Shown piece by piece: positions 36,001 through 47,855 of a stretch of DNA of 64,000 bases. The stretch lies in the NCBI GenBank assembly GCA_025529335.1, contig JAMYHX010000359.1, positions 1 through 64,000 of the forward strand. Direction: 5' to 3'. Position 1 is the stretch's first letter. Every line of letters starts with the position of its first letter. This stretch comes from Rhizopus sp. PT2906 (Eukaryota; Mucoromycota; Mucoromycetes; Mucorales; Rhizopodaceae). The notes under the pieces are model-generated. The model saw only the letters and a program-made list of their open reading frames with translations, was not told the DNA's origin and searched no databases. The translations under genes were made by a program, and so were the position numbers.

Positions 36001-38309
36001 GCACGATCATCAGACCATCTCCTGCTATACATGAGCTTATGAAAGCATCGGCTGAAAAGCGTAAAGTGGATACGGCAGATCCGCAGATGAGACAGTCACC
36101 ACCTTTTGTCCAGCGCACCTTCATTGGTAGTAGAAAGTTCAGAAAGCTCAGGGTCCGTGTGCAACCAAAGGAAGACATGAGTGAAGGTAAAGTGATGAGG
36201 CTTGATGGTAACATTATAGCTGATTTCCCTCCTTTGTAGGCGGATATTCTATGAATTATGATCCTCTTCCTGAAGTTGAAAAGGATGTACTGTTATATTC
36301 ATACTGTATTATGAGATCTAGAGCCAAACGATCCCTGTTCTACTGGAGCCCAATAACAAAGGTATTACCTCACCGAGAGCCTGAAAAGTGTCGACGTACC
36401 ATATGTACAATGGCTCTCATGGATCATACACTCGTACACACCATCCAGCGATTGACTACTCAATGGGAGCACATATACAAGCAGGGAATAGAAAAAGGCG
36501 ATATTTGTGATGATAGCCCATGGGATAGTATACACTTTGACTTGCGTGGCTATCTTGAATATTTTCTACTGAAACTACAAGAAGGCTATGAAAGGTGAAT
36601 CGTGAGGTCAAAATATATTATTCCACTGACTAACAGCCACAACTTTCTCTAGTACGAATGATACCGCTTTTGATGCTGGAATAGAAATGTATGCACTACC
36701 AAAGAACTGCGATGCCTTGTATCGACAATTTTATATATTAAAAGAAGAGTTTAAAGATAAAAGCAATATTGATCGGGTTCCATCTCAGAGCTTACAAATC
36801 CCTGAAGCACGCGTTGGCCCTCAATATCGCCCATATTTAGATAAACATCAACAATATGAACATGAAGTGTTGGTTGAACTTGTAAAGACTCTCATAAAGG
36901 TAATATCTTGTCTTTTTTATAGATAAACAATGGATATCTAATTTACTGTAGACATTATTGGTGATACCTTTAGAATCCTATACTCCAAAGGATGCTTATC
37001 TTTTGATGAAACAGTATCCCGAAAGCGTTATAGAGGAAGCATTCAACCAATTAAAAAGAAATGGACTTATTGTATATGATAGATCAGCATATGGTCGTAT
37101 ACCAGGTCGTTTAATCAATGTTTCAGAAAAGTAAGTGCCCTGATACCTATCATATCTTTATATTAACAAACTTGAATAGATTCATGACTTTGGCATCAAG
37201 TGTACTTCCTCATGACCTCTTTCAAGAAGCCAGGTCACACTACTTAAATTTGGCAAACCGTAATAATATCATGCTAACAAAAGACATCAACTCTGGGCAG
37301 GTTGCTGCTACATTGGATCTTTTATCACAAAATAAGGTAAGCATTGGCCTATTATCCCTTCATAGGATGTTTACTCATTTTTTTATGAAGATTTGTCTTG
37401 ATATGGCTAACAGGGCAAATTATATACAATCAAAACAAAGCGTCATATACCCAAAACTATCTGCTGGTATGCACATATTTCAACCATTGTAGTTTAGACT
37501 CTCACATTTATCTATAGTTCCGCTTTGTGAGTTGTATGTATATAAAGGTCTTGACATCACTGTAAGCCGTACAGAGGATCTGCAATTGCCTACACCTACG
37601 CTCAACTGGAAACTCACAAGAGTAATACCAGTGGACCATATCAACCATTATCTCACCATGATAAAGACCACCAACCCGCTGAGTCATCATATTTATATGG
37701 CGCTAAAAGAATATGGTGCATTAGGAGCATCATTTGACTGTGCAAGTACCAAAATTCGAGACTCTAATCCACATATACAAATTGTGGATATAGTAACTGC
37801 CTTTGATACCCTCATAAAACACGATCCACCTCTGATATACTTGGTTGGATTTAATCGCCTAAGATATACAGCGGCGGAACATGTTCATCATTGGTTACTC
37901 AAGGGAACAAAAAAAGACACCTACTTGGATCCTTTAATATGGTGTGATATTTCTGGGAGTGTCGTACGTCCAGTACTCGATGGCTGCTGTGAGGTTGTAA
38001 TGAGTCACATCATAAAGCGACCTGGAATACAATATGTAAGAATATTCAATAGTATTGAAAGACATATACTAATTATATGATCTGTAGTCTCAGCTTCGCG
38101 ATGCCTTAATTGGATTTCTTTCAGAATATGAACTTTATACCATTTTAAAATATCTTGTAGATAAGAACAAGGTCATTTCAAGGAAAGCGTGTCAATCTAC
38201 AAACAAACGGTCTATCTTTGGCAAAAAGAAACTGCGTTTATCAAAAAATGAGCTATATACAGGAGAGCAGATACATTACTGGGTTGTAAATGACTACTAT
38301 CTTTTATAA
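33005..38309 (+). CDS. TFIIIC B-block-binding subunit (Tfc3/Sfc3 type)
   Basis: A very large gene with roughly a dozen short introns. The N-terminus MIDRIIDQVVDELALEGENG continues, after an intron beginning at about 33062, into CSFDQLWIHVKTIVEEI, the start typical of Tfc3 proteins. A winged-helix B-block domain follows (AVISEIAKRKDKGITQYALGTLLNQD and KKFEQEGIIVKRDAY). The long exon 34310-36190 has more helical and winged-helix segments and a basic NLS (KKRKRASH). A myb-like YSMNYDPLPEVEKDVLLYSY follows the intron at about 36190-36239, and further exons run to the stop at 38307. TFIIIC binds the B box of tRNA genes and recruits TFIIIB for RNA polymerase III. Exon edges near 33300-33540 and 36600-37500 are approximate. 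Confidence 0.85.
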
Positions 38310-39155
38310 AAAAAATGTGTATATACTATTGAATGATAAAGGGCCTTTATTCATTCTTTCATATGAAATTATCCTATTAGAAACTTTACCTAATATGGCA
38401 TAGCTTAGTAACTATCACAACAAAATACGCGAAAGGGGGGACAAGTTCTCGTTACCCATTTCATTTATTTTGTAGAGTACAAAAGCATCACAATATACGT
38501 ATAAGAGATATTTATTGTATGCGTTGCAAGTCATCATTCACTCTTTAACCAATAATACAGAATTTATATCCTTGCAACTGGAATATTGAGAAATAAAAAG
38601 AGCATTTCAAGTAAGGGTCCTTTGTAAAAAAAAAAAAAAAAAAAAATACACATATGCAGTCTTATGCGTGTAACTTTAAGTCTGATTATATTCCTTTGGG
38701 CGATTGACGATCTTGCTGTACTACTAAAATAGATAAAACTAAACTTTAATTGTACATGTATGATGTATGTTGAAGCAGCCAAGGTGGATGAACATTTGCT
38801 TCTATCCGACTCGGTAAAAATGTCAAATATGGTTTAGCACCATTATCATTTATTATCAGATAAGAATATGATGTTAAAGATAGGTTAGTGCGGAACACTA
38901 ATTTGATATCACTCTTGTTTCAAGCTAAGGATTCAAACTGACCTTGAGCCATAAAGAGACGTTTTATTTGATCATAATCTTTTCTTTTGTAACACGTTTT
39001 GTTGCAACCAAGTCAAACTTTGTTTTGTTTGGCTGTTTGTCAAATCTGAATAAAAAAAAAAGTCTTTCTGCATTAATGTCTTTTTTTTTTTATTTTATTT
39101 CATATAAGGTCTTTTCTTTTTCTCTTTTTTTTCTACTTCTTCTTTGTTGTATCGA
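38310..39155. other. Intergenic, TFIIIC subunit / ThrE exporter
   Basis: No gene was seen. A poly-A run of about 20 nt lies near 38627-38646 and T-rich runs precede the next start. Confidence 0.5.
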
Positions 39156-41585
39156 ATGGATAGACTGTTTAAAAGGAAAAGCAGTAGAAGCATCAAAAGA
39201 GACGATGAAAGCGACGAAACAGGCAGTAGCAGAATAGATGAGCAAGTACATGTAGCCTCCGATAGTCCCAAGTTACCGGACGATGAAGGTTCCGAAATAA
39301 CCCAACTACAGCTACCAGAAATTGCGGTTATTGGTAGCCATGATACGTTTATGGGCATACCTGACCCGCCTATTCTTTCAAGGACAACTTCTGCCGAGCC
39401 TATCTTGCGTCCATCGCAAGACAGGGACGACAAAAGAACTAACGAAACAAGCAACACCCATGAACACAAGATCGAATCGCACGGAAGCAGTGAGACAAAA
39501 GTTGCTGAAGGTGGAGACATTACGGATCAAAAGGACGCAGATCAAAAACATGACGAGACAGGCACAGAATCCCTCGTGGAAGCGGCGATGGATCAAGCCG
39601 AGGCACAAGACCGCCATGTTCGCTTTCAAGAACACGTAGCAGAATCGGCCGCCCTCGTTCAACGTATGCTGAGCGTGAGATCAGGACGACAGGAGCCAGA
39701 TAACTTGCACAACATCATGCAAAGTGTACCAACCAATTTCGATAACGATGAGATGGAAATGCAATCTCCTCAGTCTCCTATCTTGAGTGGCGGGGGAGGA
39801 AGTGTTTTGGCGAGCTTAATGAAACTAGAATCTCAACGTTATGTTAAGGATGACAGTAAGAAGAGAAAGAAGAAAGGACTCAAGGTACATCATACAAACA
39901 AATATTATCTATTACCATGCTAACTAACGAGAAGAATGAGAACAATTTAAAGCGGCCCATGTCTTTGTATGACATTCCTGTCGATTCTAGCATGAACTTG
40001 CCATCAGATGATAATGATAATCTGCAGCCAAAAGCAAAGTTAAAACGACCACCATTGCATAACCGTCCTTCCAGCTGGCTAGCGGGAGTAACATCTAGCA
40101 AATACGTTGTCCCAAGTCTCGAAAAACGAAAGAAATCAGGTCCCCCAGCCCTATCTCGCAGGTCATCTGTCGACAGCATGCTGACAACTGCTTCACAATT
40201 TGAACCCATCACGTTAGAAGAGCGTATTCGAATTACATTTGAAATCGCCAATATTTTGCAAAAGCAGGAGTTTTTGCGTAAACTTTGTCGATCGTTAATG
40301 ATGTACGGCTGCCCTGCACATCGACTAGAATATGCAATGCGTCAAGTGTCACGTACATTAGGGGTCGATGCTGAGTATGTATTTTTACCGAATGTGATGC
40401 TCATCACATTTAATGATTCAACAACACATACAACAGAAACCCATTTTATAAGACAGTCTCCAGGTTTTGAGATGCATCGATTAGCGGATATTTACCGTTT
40501 AGAAAAATTAGTCGCTTATGGCGAAGTATCTGTAGATGAAGCATTAGAATTTATAGACAAAGTGTATGAACAACCGCCAATCTATCCTCTATGGCTACAG
40601 CCGTTTGTGTATGCTCTTGCCGCATTTACCGGTTGTGTTTTGTTTTGGGGAGGTCGTTGGAAGGAAGGTGGTGTTGCTGCAGCCCTCGGAAGTAAGTCAA
40701 TACAAAGCTAAGTACACGTTTGCTGAACCTTTTTCTTTGTTTATAGTGTTTTTTGCTGCAAATGAACTCTTCTCGACGATTATTTCTAGTTTCCAACCTA
40801 TTTGGGAAATTACTGTGTGTATACTGATTGGTTTCGTTGCTCGTGGCGTACAAAAATATGGATTTTGTTTTACCCCTATTGCATTCTCTTCGTTTATTGT
40901 CGTGCTTCCTGGATACCCAATGACTGTAGCCATCATTGAGCTCGTATCTCGACAATTAGTAAGCGGTGTGATTCGTATGGTATATGCTATCATCTACTCA
41001 TTCTTACTCGGATACGGTGTATCTACGGGCTCTTCTCTGTATTTGACAATTGACAAAAGCACAAACACAACCCCCTCAGCTGAATGTAAAGTAGCCTCGA
41101 ACGCATCGACCTGTATCTCAAGCGTTTCGCCTTGGTTCAACTTTTTGCTTGTTCCTCTGTTTGCAGTCACTTACTGTGTCTATCTCAAGGCTAAACTACC
41201 TCGATGGCCAATTATGGCATTTGTTGCTGCATGTGGTTACGTGATTAATTATGCACTTTCCTGTTGGGCTCAGGCACCTTCTCAGATTTTGCAAATAGCA
41301 CCTGCATTTAGCATAGCGCTTATCGGTAACTTGCTCTCTAAAATCACAGGCAAGATGTCGTTTGATGCTGTCTTGCTTGGCGTTTTCTATCTAGTGCCAA
41401 GCGGTTTAGGTGTAAAAGCTGCACTCGGCCTGTTTGGTGGTGGTGATGATAGCGTGAGTAACCAAGGAGCAGGATTTGCACTCGTCATGATCGAAACATC
41501 GATTGGTATCACTCTAGGTTTATTTCTTGCTACTTTAATCGTATACCCCAAAGGTACTCAACGTACACCTTTGATGAGCTTGTAA
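39156..41585 (+). CDS. ThrE-family (DUF1212) membrane protein, Prm10-like
   Basis: Start at the ATG at 39156 (MDRLFKRKSSRSIKRDDESD). The first 330 residues are acidic, low in complexity and cytoplasmic. The ThrE domain begins at about 40225 with RIRITFEIANILQKQEF and MMYGCPAHRLEYAMRQVS, then LADIYRLEKLVAYGEVSVDEA. Membrane helices follow (WLQPFVYALAAFTGCVLFW, VCILIGFVARG, FSSFIVVLPGYPMTVAI, the duplicated exporter half, and a last helix SIGITLGLFLATLIVY). Introns: about 39882-39930 and about 40692-40746. Bacterial ThrE exports threonine and serine; yeast Prm10 is pheromone-regulated and of unknown transport function. Complete by appearance. Confidence 0.88.
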
Positions 41586-41628
41586 AGTATGTTTATTTTA
41601 GAGAGACGTTAATAAATAGCAAGTCTAT

Positions 41629-42993
41629 TTAATGCCAAGAAATTCTAGATAACACAGGGCGATGATCAGAAAAGTAAAGTCCATCGTCAAACTTGTTACT
41701 CAAAACGGCGTAGTGTTGAACATGAAGGTTAAACTTGGGAACGTCCAGAACCAAAATGTAATCAATGCAAATAGGGGCTCTCTCTGTTTCTGAATCCCCT
41801 GTGCCAAAACTAGTAAGAGTATCTCTATAACCAAAAGGCCCACTCAGAGTGCCAGGAGCACCCTTGGATGTGAGTCGGGTCACTAATTCATAGCGAGCGT
41901 CTACAAAATGCATATCCATTTGCTCCGAGTTTTCCTTTTTTTTCAAATTTTCGAGAATTCTGCCAGGTCTAATGACGCGATGCGTGGGAAGGGTAATACT
42001 ACCTTCTGCCGTCCTGACTGGCACTCCTGTCTTATTGACAGATGCTGAAGCACAAACATTATTCAACTCTTCCAAGTTGGCAAGGGTATCGTTTTGGCCC
42101 TTAGTATCTTTATATTTTGAATTGGTTAGCACCAGATAAGCAGGATCCTCTTCAGTTGCATTCAAATCACCGAGTAAAAATACAGGACCTTCTGAGCTTG
42201 CTTCTCTTGCTCTCTCGAGCAATAACTTGGCTGATTCCTCTCTAGAGGTAGATCCTACATGATCCATATGCGTATTGAATACAGTAAATTTGGATCCGTC
42301 ATCTTCGCGTTTAAACCTGCAAGAGATAGTCAGTGATAGTTGGCATAAACGTTTTAGAGATATCTTACAATACTTGTGTTGCAGTGCGACTATGTCTGGC
42401 ATCCCAACCAATACTTCCAACATTCTCTGGAGTCTAGTAAAAGTCAGTTTCTTAAAGTGTTGCACCATTCAGTGCTCTTACCTCAGATAACCAAACAGTC
42501 TTCCAGGATTCAATGCTCAAGACGTCACTATGACAGATATAACTCAGTACAACGAACCATGATAATAAACTGTGTCCTTACCTTTTGTAAAAAATAGCAG
42601 AAATCTCACCTTCCTTATCACCATCCTCTCTGCCAACACCTACCCACTTGTATTCTTCACCCAAAAGAGTTTCCAAGTCCAAAATTTGATGATATACAGT
42701 TTCCTATAGGGTTACAATTGTGCGTTAGTTTTTTTTTCTTCTTTTTGTCTAAAAGGTGAAAGGTATCATGCCTGTAGTGCTACAATATCGGGAGAATAAA
42801 GCAAAATGGTATCCATTACTTTCCATTTTCGAATGGACCATGGTTGTTCTCCATAAAATTCCTTAGGGTCAAAAGGGTTTTCCTTGGTAGGAGGAGCAGC
42901 AAATGGAGACAATGTAGAGTTTTGGTGATGGTCATGACGAACATTAAGTGTTATAAAGCTAATAAGCTTCTTTTGGGTATTGTTGGTTGACAT
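41629..42993 (-). CDS. Endonuclease/exonuclease/phosphatase (DNase I-like) family protein
   Basis: Five or six exons from ATG at 42993 (MSTNNTQKKL). EEP motifs in order: LNVRHDHHQ, IVALQ-E (catalytic Glu completed across an intron), the His/Asp pair FNTHMDHVG, LLGDLNATEEDPAY, ICIDYILV and the terminal SDHRPVLS. The C-terminal part, with FGYRDTLTSFG, resembles fungal EEP proteins of unknown substrate; nuclease or phosphodiesterase activity is likely but which is not decided. Small exons at about 42490-42525 and 42590-42710 are needed to keep DVLSIESWKTVWLSE and EGEISAIFYKR in frame. All catalytic residues appear intact. No signal peptide is seen. Confidence 0.88.
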
Positions 42994-44913
42994 TATACTG
43001 AATAAAAGAAAAGGAATATAATCTTTGTTATTAAACTCGGAGAAACGTCCGATGAAAGAGACGAAGAGCAACAGATGCAGTCATATGAACCCGTGTTTCT
43101 GAATTTTGGGGAACACAAACGTCGTTTCACAAATCAGGAAAAGCAGGCAATGAGCATTACAAGAAATGCTACAGTTGACAAAAAAGGAAGGACAGAGAGA
43201 ATGTTGTATAAACTGTTTGCGTTTTTTTATTGAAAATAAATGAAAGCTCAATCTTTGACCCTTTTCTAAGCTAAACATTCGAATTTTTTTCTTTTTCTTC
43301 CTTTTTTTGAAAGTATGGGCAGATGTGATTGCCACAATAATAAAAAAAAGAAATACAGACGATGCTTCTCTTTGCCTGACTTGTCTGAAATCTAACTATT
43401 CATCAAAAATAGACGCTTCTTACTCCTCTAGCAACTCCTCTTCGGTCTCTTCTCCTAGAGGCCAAGGGACGAAGAGATTGAACTATTTTCACGGTAACAG
43501 AAAGAAAGAATGGCCACCCGAAAGCTTTGCAAGTTTAATTCGATTTTGTTAATGTCAGTCCATTAATTTGATCATTAACCCGTGTGATCAATAATATAAA
43601 CATAGATATATAAGCTTCAGTCCCTTCACTGACGACATGAACGATCTAAACATCACAAGAGTCCTATAAGTTAAAGAATTTGTATATAAAAAAAATACTA
43701 GCTGATAAGATAATAAAGAACCATTGTATTAAGGAACATATTTATAAAAGGTTATTCGAGTCCCCTTGTTACAAGGATATCAATAACCACAAACCCAGTG
43801 TTGAGCAAAGAGCATCAAATGAATAAATCAGCACAGGTAATACAATACTAATCTGAATACATTCATTTGTATGATTGGCCCTTCTACCAAAAGGAGAGGC
43901 ACAGATTAGCACGGATCCTGAAGCAATCCGTCATGGAATTGTATTAGATGGTTTCGTTCCATAAGATTCCCTTAACTAATTGCGATGATCATGTCACATA
44001 GTCGATGTAAGTTTATACAGACATACATACTCTTTACCTTCAACCTTGTACTAATGCAAATAAACAGAACTGGTGAAGGACAAGAAGCAGCCAAACTTCG
44101 AACGGATCACTGTTAGCTTCTTCGTTGTCAAAGCTAAAAGAAAGTATATAAACAACAATTATCAAGGGAGAATGGTTATGTTAAGCTGTTAAGACATAAG
44201 AAAAGTTCAATTTACATGCGACTAAAATTGAATATGAGTTGCTTCTTGAGAGCAATTTTCAAGTTTTAAATACAAATAAGAAATTATCTAACGATACTTA
44301 CAAGCTTTTTTTGTGTGCAATTACTCGTTTTGCTTATGAGATGGAGAAAAAAAAAGAGGAATGATGTGATAATGACAACACTAATATCTTTACGGAAAGA
44401 TGATGCACGTAAATAGTGCTAAGGAGATAATGGTAGAGGATACCAAAGACGATAGAAATAGAACTAATGTGAAAATATGCAAGTGACCAAGACGATGACA
44501 TGATATCAGAGAATACAAACAAAGTAATGAACATAAACTAAAATGGAAAGTCGGTATCCTTATCAACCAAATGATTTATGATGTGATGAAGATAAAAATG
44601 AGGAAAGAGGAAAGAGGAAAAGGAGATACATTGTATTATGCTTTGAATTTGGAGCACAGCCAGATAAATGATGAGACTATGCAAGATAGGTCAATCCTAA
44701 TTTTTATCAACTGGTTTAATCATAAAAGTCATCTGTTTCTATTGTGATCTAAAGCGTAGCATACAAGATTGATATCATAGAAAGACATGTCCTTTGAGGT
44801 AAATTGGACAAATTTCGAGTTCAATTATGAGAGCAAGAAGAAGAGAATGTTTACCAAATTTTTATCACAGACAAAAAAAAAAAAAATACATTCTCCTAAA
44901 AGGCTTAAAAAAA
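42994..44913. other. Intergenic, start of gene-poor island
   Basis: A possible TATAAAC box lies near 43206 and a 26-codon frame (MGRCDCHNN...) begins at the ATG at 43314; neither is convincing. A serine-rich open frame over about 43386-43552 has no ATG. The remainder is AT-rich and featureless to the eye. Confidence 0.5.
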
Positions 44914-44921
44914 TATAAAAG
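44914..44921 (+). promoter_or_regulatory. TATA box of a putative non-coding or small-ORF transcript
   Basis: A consensus TATAAAAG followed by a GGGGCCCC palindrome and then a CT-rich tract (44928-44985), the layout of a strong RNA polymerase II core promoter. No protein gene of normal size follows. Confidence 0.5.
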
Positions 44922-45389
44922 GGGCCCCAACCTTTCTTCTTTTCTATTCCAATCCCTTTTTCTCTTCTATCTCTTTCAAATATATTAATCAGAATATGGC
45001 TATAGCTTTTCTTATTAATACTTCAATAACCTTAAGGGAAGTGTGGTGTAATGGGGGGGCGGTTGTCGTTTATCTTTGACTTTATTCTAACACATGCATA
45101 GATCTCTCTTAGTAGCTTCAAGAAAAGAAATCTCTTGGAATAACTGACAATCGTCTCCAGTGTCCAGTTTCTTCTAATTTGCATGTCCTATCCTAGTACT
45201 TTCAACTCTTGGTCTCTTCTTTTTTTGGTGATCCCCATGGTCTGGCTCTCTATTCTTTTTTTTTTTTTTCCTGCTAATCTTTTGCCATCTTGTGCCCTCT
45301 TTGTATTCCCATTATACGTCTGTGTGTTTCCATAGGTTTGATGCTGTTCGCTAGGCAAGCTTTTAGAAAGTACCGGAGCAAAGGGAAAA

Positions 45390-45575
45390 ATGGTTCTTAA
45401 AGGTGATCTAGGGAAGGTTAAAACTGGTTCTGGTTTCGCCAGCTACGTCTGGGTGCCCAGTATAGAAGAACAAATCGAGAGTCTATTTTGGATCGACGTT
45501 GTATTCGTGATGGTGACCATCAAACAGAAGACATATTGTGGCCAATGTCCGGCGAGGTTTACACTGGAACCATGA
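45390..45575 (+). CDS. Small ORF of 61 codons leading into the hairpin array
   Basis: ATG at 45390 opens a frame beginning MVLKGDLGKVKTGSG and ending TLEP. Its TGA stop (45573-45575) overlaps the ATG in the loop of the first strong hairpin (45572-45574). No family is recognised. It could be a chance frame in a non-coding transcript. Confidence 0.2.
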   Translation: MVLKGDLGKVKTGSGFASYVWVPSIEEQIESLFWIDVVFVMVTIKQKTYCGQCPARFTLEP

Positions 45576-45705
45576 ACGGTTCCTCCGCTTTGGGGCCATG
45601 ATGGTCCTAAAGCCTTTCTAGGGTCATGAACGATCCTAGTTCCCAGCTTTAGACCATGTACGGTCTTTAGTTCTAATCTTCAGCCATGCACGGCTGGGGA
45701 TCCCC
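45541..45705 (+). repeat. Tandem array of five hairpins with ATGNAC loops and differing stems
   Basis: Five short inverted repeats follow one another with the loop ATG at 45572, 45598, 45626, 45656 and 45686 (spacings 26, 28, 30, 30). Stems: GGAACC/GGTTCC; GGGGCC/GGTCCT (two G-T pairs, loop ATGAT); CTAGGGTC/GATCCTAG (one G-T pair); AGACC/GGTCT; CAGCC/GGCTG. Loops are ATGAAC, ATGAT, ATGAAC, ATGTAC and ATGCAC. Most stems close CC...GG next to the loop while the outer pairs change together, as expected for a conserved RNA or DNA structure. A weak sixth unit (loop ATG at 45545, 27 nt earlier) and a GGGGATCCCC palindrome (45696-45705) border the array. Confidence 0.75.
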
Positions 45706-46023
45706 TTGCTTGTCACGTATGTATTCTGGTTGGGAAAGCTCAAGCACGAGCGGTGTGATCATCATGAATATCTCTTCGGCACAGTCTAAACTCCTTTTGT
45801 TCTTACTCTTCCCTTGCGGCTTTCTGAACTTTCCAAGCATCGATGGTGCTTAGTGCTGTATCAACCTATGCTTTTTTTGCTTTGTATTCCCTTATAATCT
45901 ATCATATTTAATCTCTTCGTCTCCCTCTTATTCTCTCTTCCCCTTTTTTTCTTCTACTCCAGTCTTTTCTATTAAATAGTTTTTGGCTGTTGTAGTTTGT
46001 GTGAAAAAATTGTCTTACTCTTG

Positions 46024-46025
<2 letters not shown>

Positions 46026-46056
<31 letters not shown>
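46026..46056. repeat. Poly-T tract, 31 nt, ending in CTAG
   Basis: An uninterrupted T run followed directly by CTAG and, 11 nt later, by a GTATGT donor-like sequence. It looks like an extreme polypyrimidine tract in front of a micro-exon, or simply a homopolymer. Confidence 0.9.
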
Positions 46057-46239
46057 CTAGCTATGCATCAAGTATGTCTTATCGATGAGAACTGATAATA
46101 TGTAATATGTTCTGCCTCTTTTTTAAAATTTTATATTTGCCCTACCTTCGTCTTGTCTTGTTCACTATTCTCTTTTCTTTTTCTCTCTGCAGATAATGGT
46201 TTGATCAGGCTTGTCGGTAAGAAGAAAAAGTAAGGAACT

Positions 46240-47300
46240 GTGTAACAACAATTCAATTCATGAAGATGCTGAGTCCTCTATAAATATTCATAAACGACTA
46301 TCACGTAGGTTTATTCCTGAAAAAAGAAGGTGTTATAAAAGAGACTAGAAGCGCTTGGGAGGCTAAAGGTACAATAAGATGGCCCTACAAACCTAACCTG
46401 GTTTCTGTACCATGTTACAGTGAAGGCGGCATAAGAACAATATGATCCACAACAACAATATTCCACAAAACTCGAATCTGCCATGGCTTGGTCTATTGAC
46501 TTGGGGATATCAAATAAAGAGTGTTCAAACTAAAATGAATCAAGATAGCTGGCATTTTAATAAAAGACAACGTGACTTATGGCCGCTATAGGCAAATTGT
46601 TTCTTTTGTACTTGGACCTTTATGGTAATATGTACATCATCCTTGCTAATCAATCACACGGGAAAAAAAAAGAAACTACACAGAGAGAAGCAGACTCTGG
46701 TTTTTCAAGAATGACCCGAACTGCCAGTACCTGACTATTTCACAGCTTCACACCAAACAGGACATATTCGTGTGAAGCATGGTAACTTATACCATTAAAA
46801 AGTATTCGCAACACAAAAGAAATACAACAATAAAGCTACGACTAAACAAGTACGAACTTAAATTCGCTATCTTAACTTGGACTTCGTTGACTTGCTACAA
46901 ACTGGCTTGATGGTGGTGAAATTGGAGACTGAACCGATATGGGATAAGGCATAATTTCGAGAAGTTTTCGACTTGATTCCTGACCACTTCTTTTTCATTC
47001 AACTTCGTCATGGACTAATCAACCTCTGTCTCTTAATAAAGTTAGAATCCGTAATCTCAAATACAAAGAAAGGGAAGCTTGGTTATTTTCTATCCCATGA
47101 AGCAATTCAAATTTGTTACATAATTATGTAATGACTGTATCCCAACATGAAAATGCTTATTTTATACAGATACCAAAGCGTATTTAAAGAAACTGTCAGT
47201 TCTCCCAAGCATCTGTGCTTTAGCTCATTTTAAATACTATGTTATACGTCTGCTAAATACGGGGTTTTTCTTCATATAGACTAACTGACAGCGGTATTAC
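46240..47300. other. Gene-poor intergenic sequence
   Basis: Fragmented, stop-rich sequence with TATA-like motifs near 46299 and 46334 but no supported gene. Decayed transposon sequence may be included, but I could not recognise it. Confidence 0.4.
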
Positions 47301-47681
47301 GGATTTATCACAAGGAAAATCATCTCAGCAAAGTGACAGAGCTGATTGAGAAGGTTCGAAGAACAGCAGCAGCAACCATCTGGAAGAATTACCAAGTCTA
47401 TACCCTAACACGATTGACGATATAACACAAAGGTATGTGGATGTGATGATATGTTAATAACTGAAACTATTTATAATCACAGAGGTTCAGCACCTTGTAC
47501 AAGAGATAAATGAAATCGCTTTCATTCCAGCAAAAATCTCTAGAGAAAGCCCTCTGTATGTATAAAGTCATTTCCATTATGTAAATTTCTATAGCTTTTA
47601 GCCCTTGGGTCTTCAACAAGTTATAAATATCAAAATGTGAGGGCCCGTCATTGAGGCTCACTTTCGAAATCAGTTGCGATA

Positions 47682-47727
47682 TACACTCAAAGGAAATTGG
47701 CTTTGATACAATTTAAAATTTCATATT
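47682..47727. repeat. Left terminal inverted repeat of the Tc1-like element
   Basis: About 45 bp starting TACACTCAAAGG, matching the reverse complement of 48969-49014 with scattered mismatches. Confidence 0.65.
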
Positions 47728-47855
47728 TCGATAAATAACCCAACATGAACTCAGAGAGACATGACTCATATTATTCATTATAAATTGATCTTTTGTCTAT
47801 GAAAAAAGGGAGTTTGACATGTCTATTTTAATAATAATATATTTTCATATTTATT

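Larger units (their letters stand above)
44950..46240 (+). ncRNA. Candidate spliced structured transcript with hairpin array
   Basis: Downstream of the TATA box no conventional protein is encoded, but several strong splice-like signals are present: GTATGT at about 45716, a 31-nt poly-T run ending CTAG at 46057-46060, GTATGT at about 46072, and CTCTCTGCAG near 46193. An internal block (45541-45705) holds a tandem hairpin array. The end near 46194-46233 reads NGLIRLVGKKKK and a stop if translated, so a short protein tail is a rival reading. Host boundaries are guesses. This could be a structured long non-coding RNA, a precursor of small RNAs, or an mRNA with many short upstream frames. Confidence 0.3.

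Noticed and set aside
43307..43552. Serine-rich open frame and a 26-codon ATG frame (MGRCDCHNN) at 43314
   Set aside because: The long frame has no ATG, the short one has no family, and no good intron joins them.
44914..46240. Telomerase RNA as identity of the hairpin-bearing transcript
   Set aside because: I saw no convincing stretch complementary to a TTAGGG-type telomere repeat, and five similar hairpins in a row do not fit known telomerase RNA layouts.
47467..47661. Minus-strand 64-codon frame left of the Tc1 element
   Set aside because: No domain; the region reads better, though weakly, as plus-strand transposon debris.
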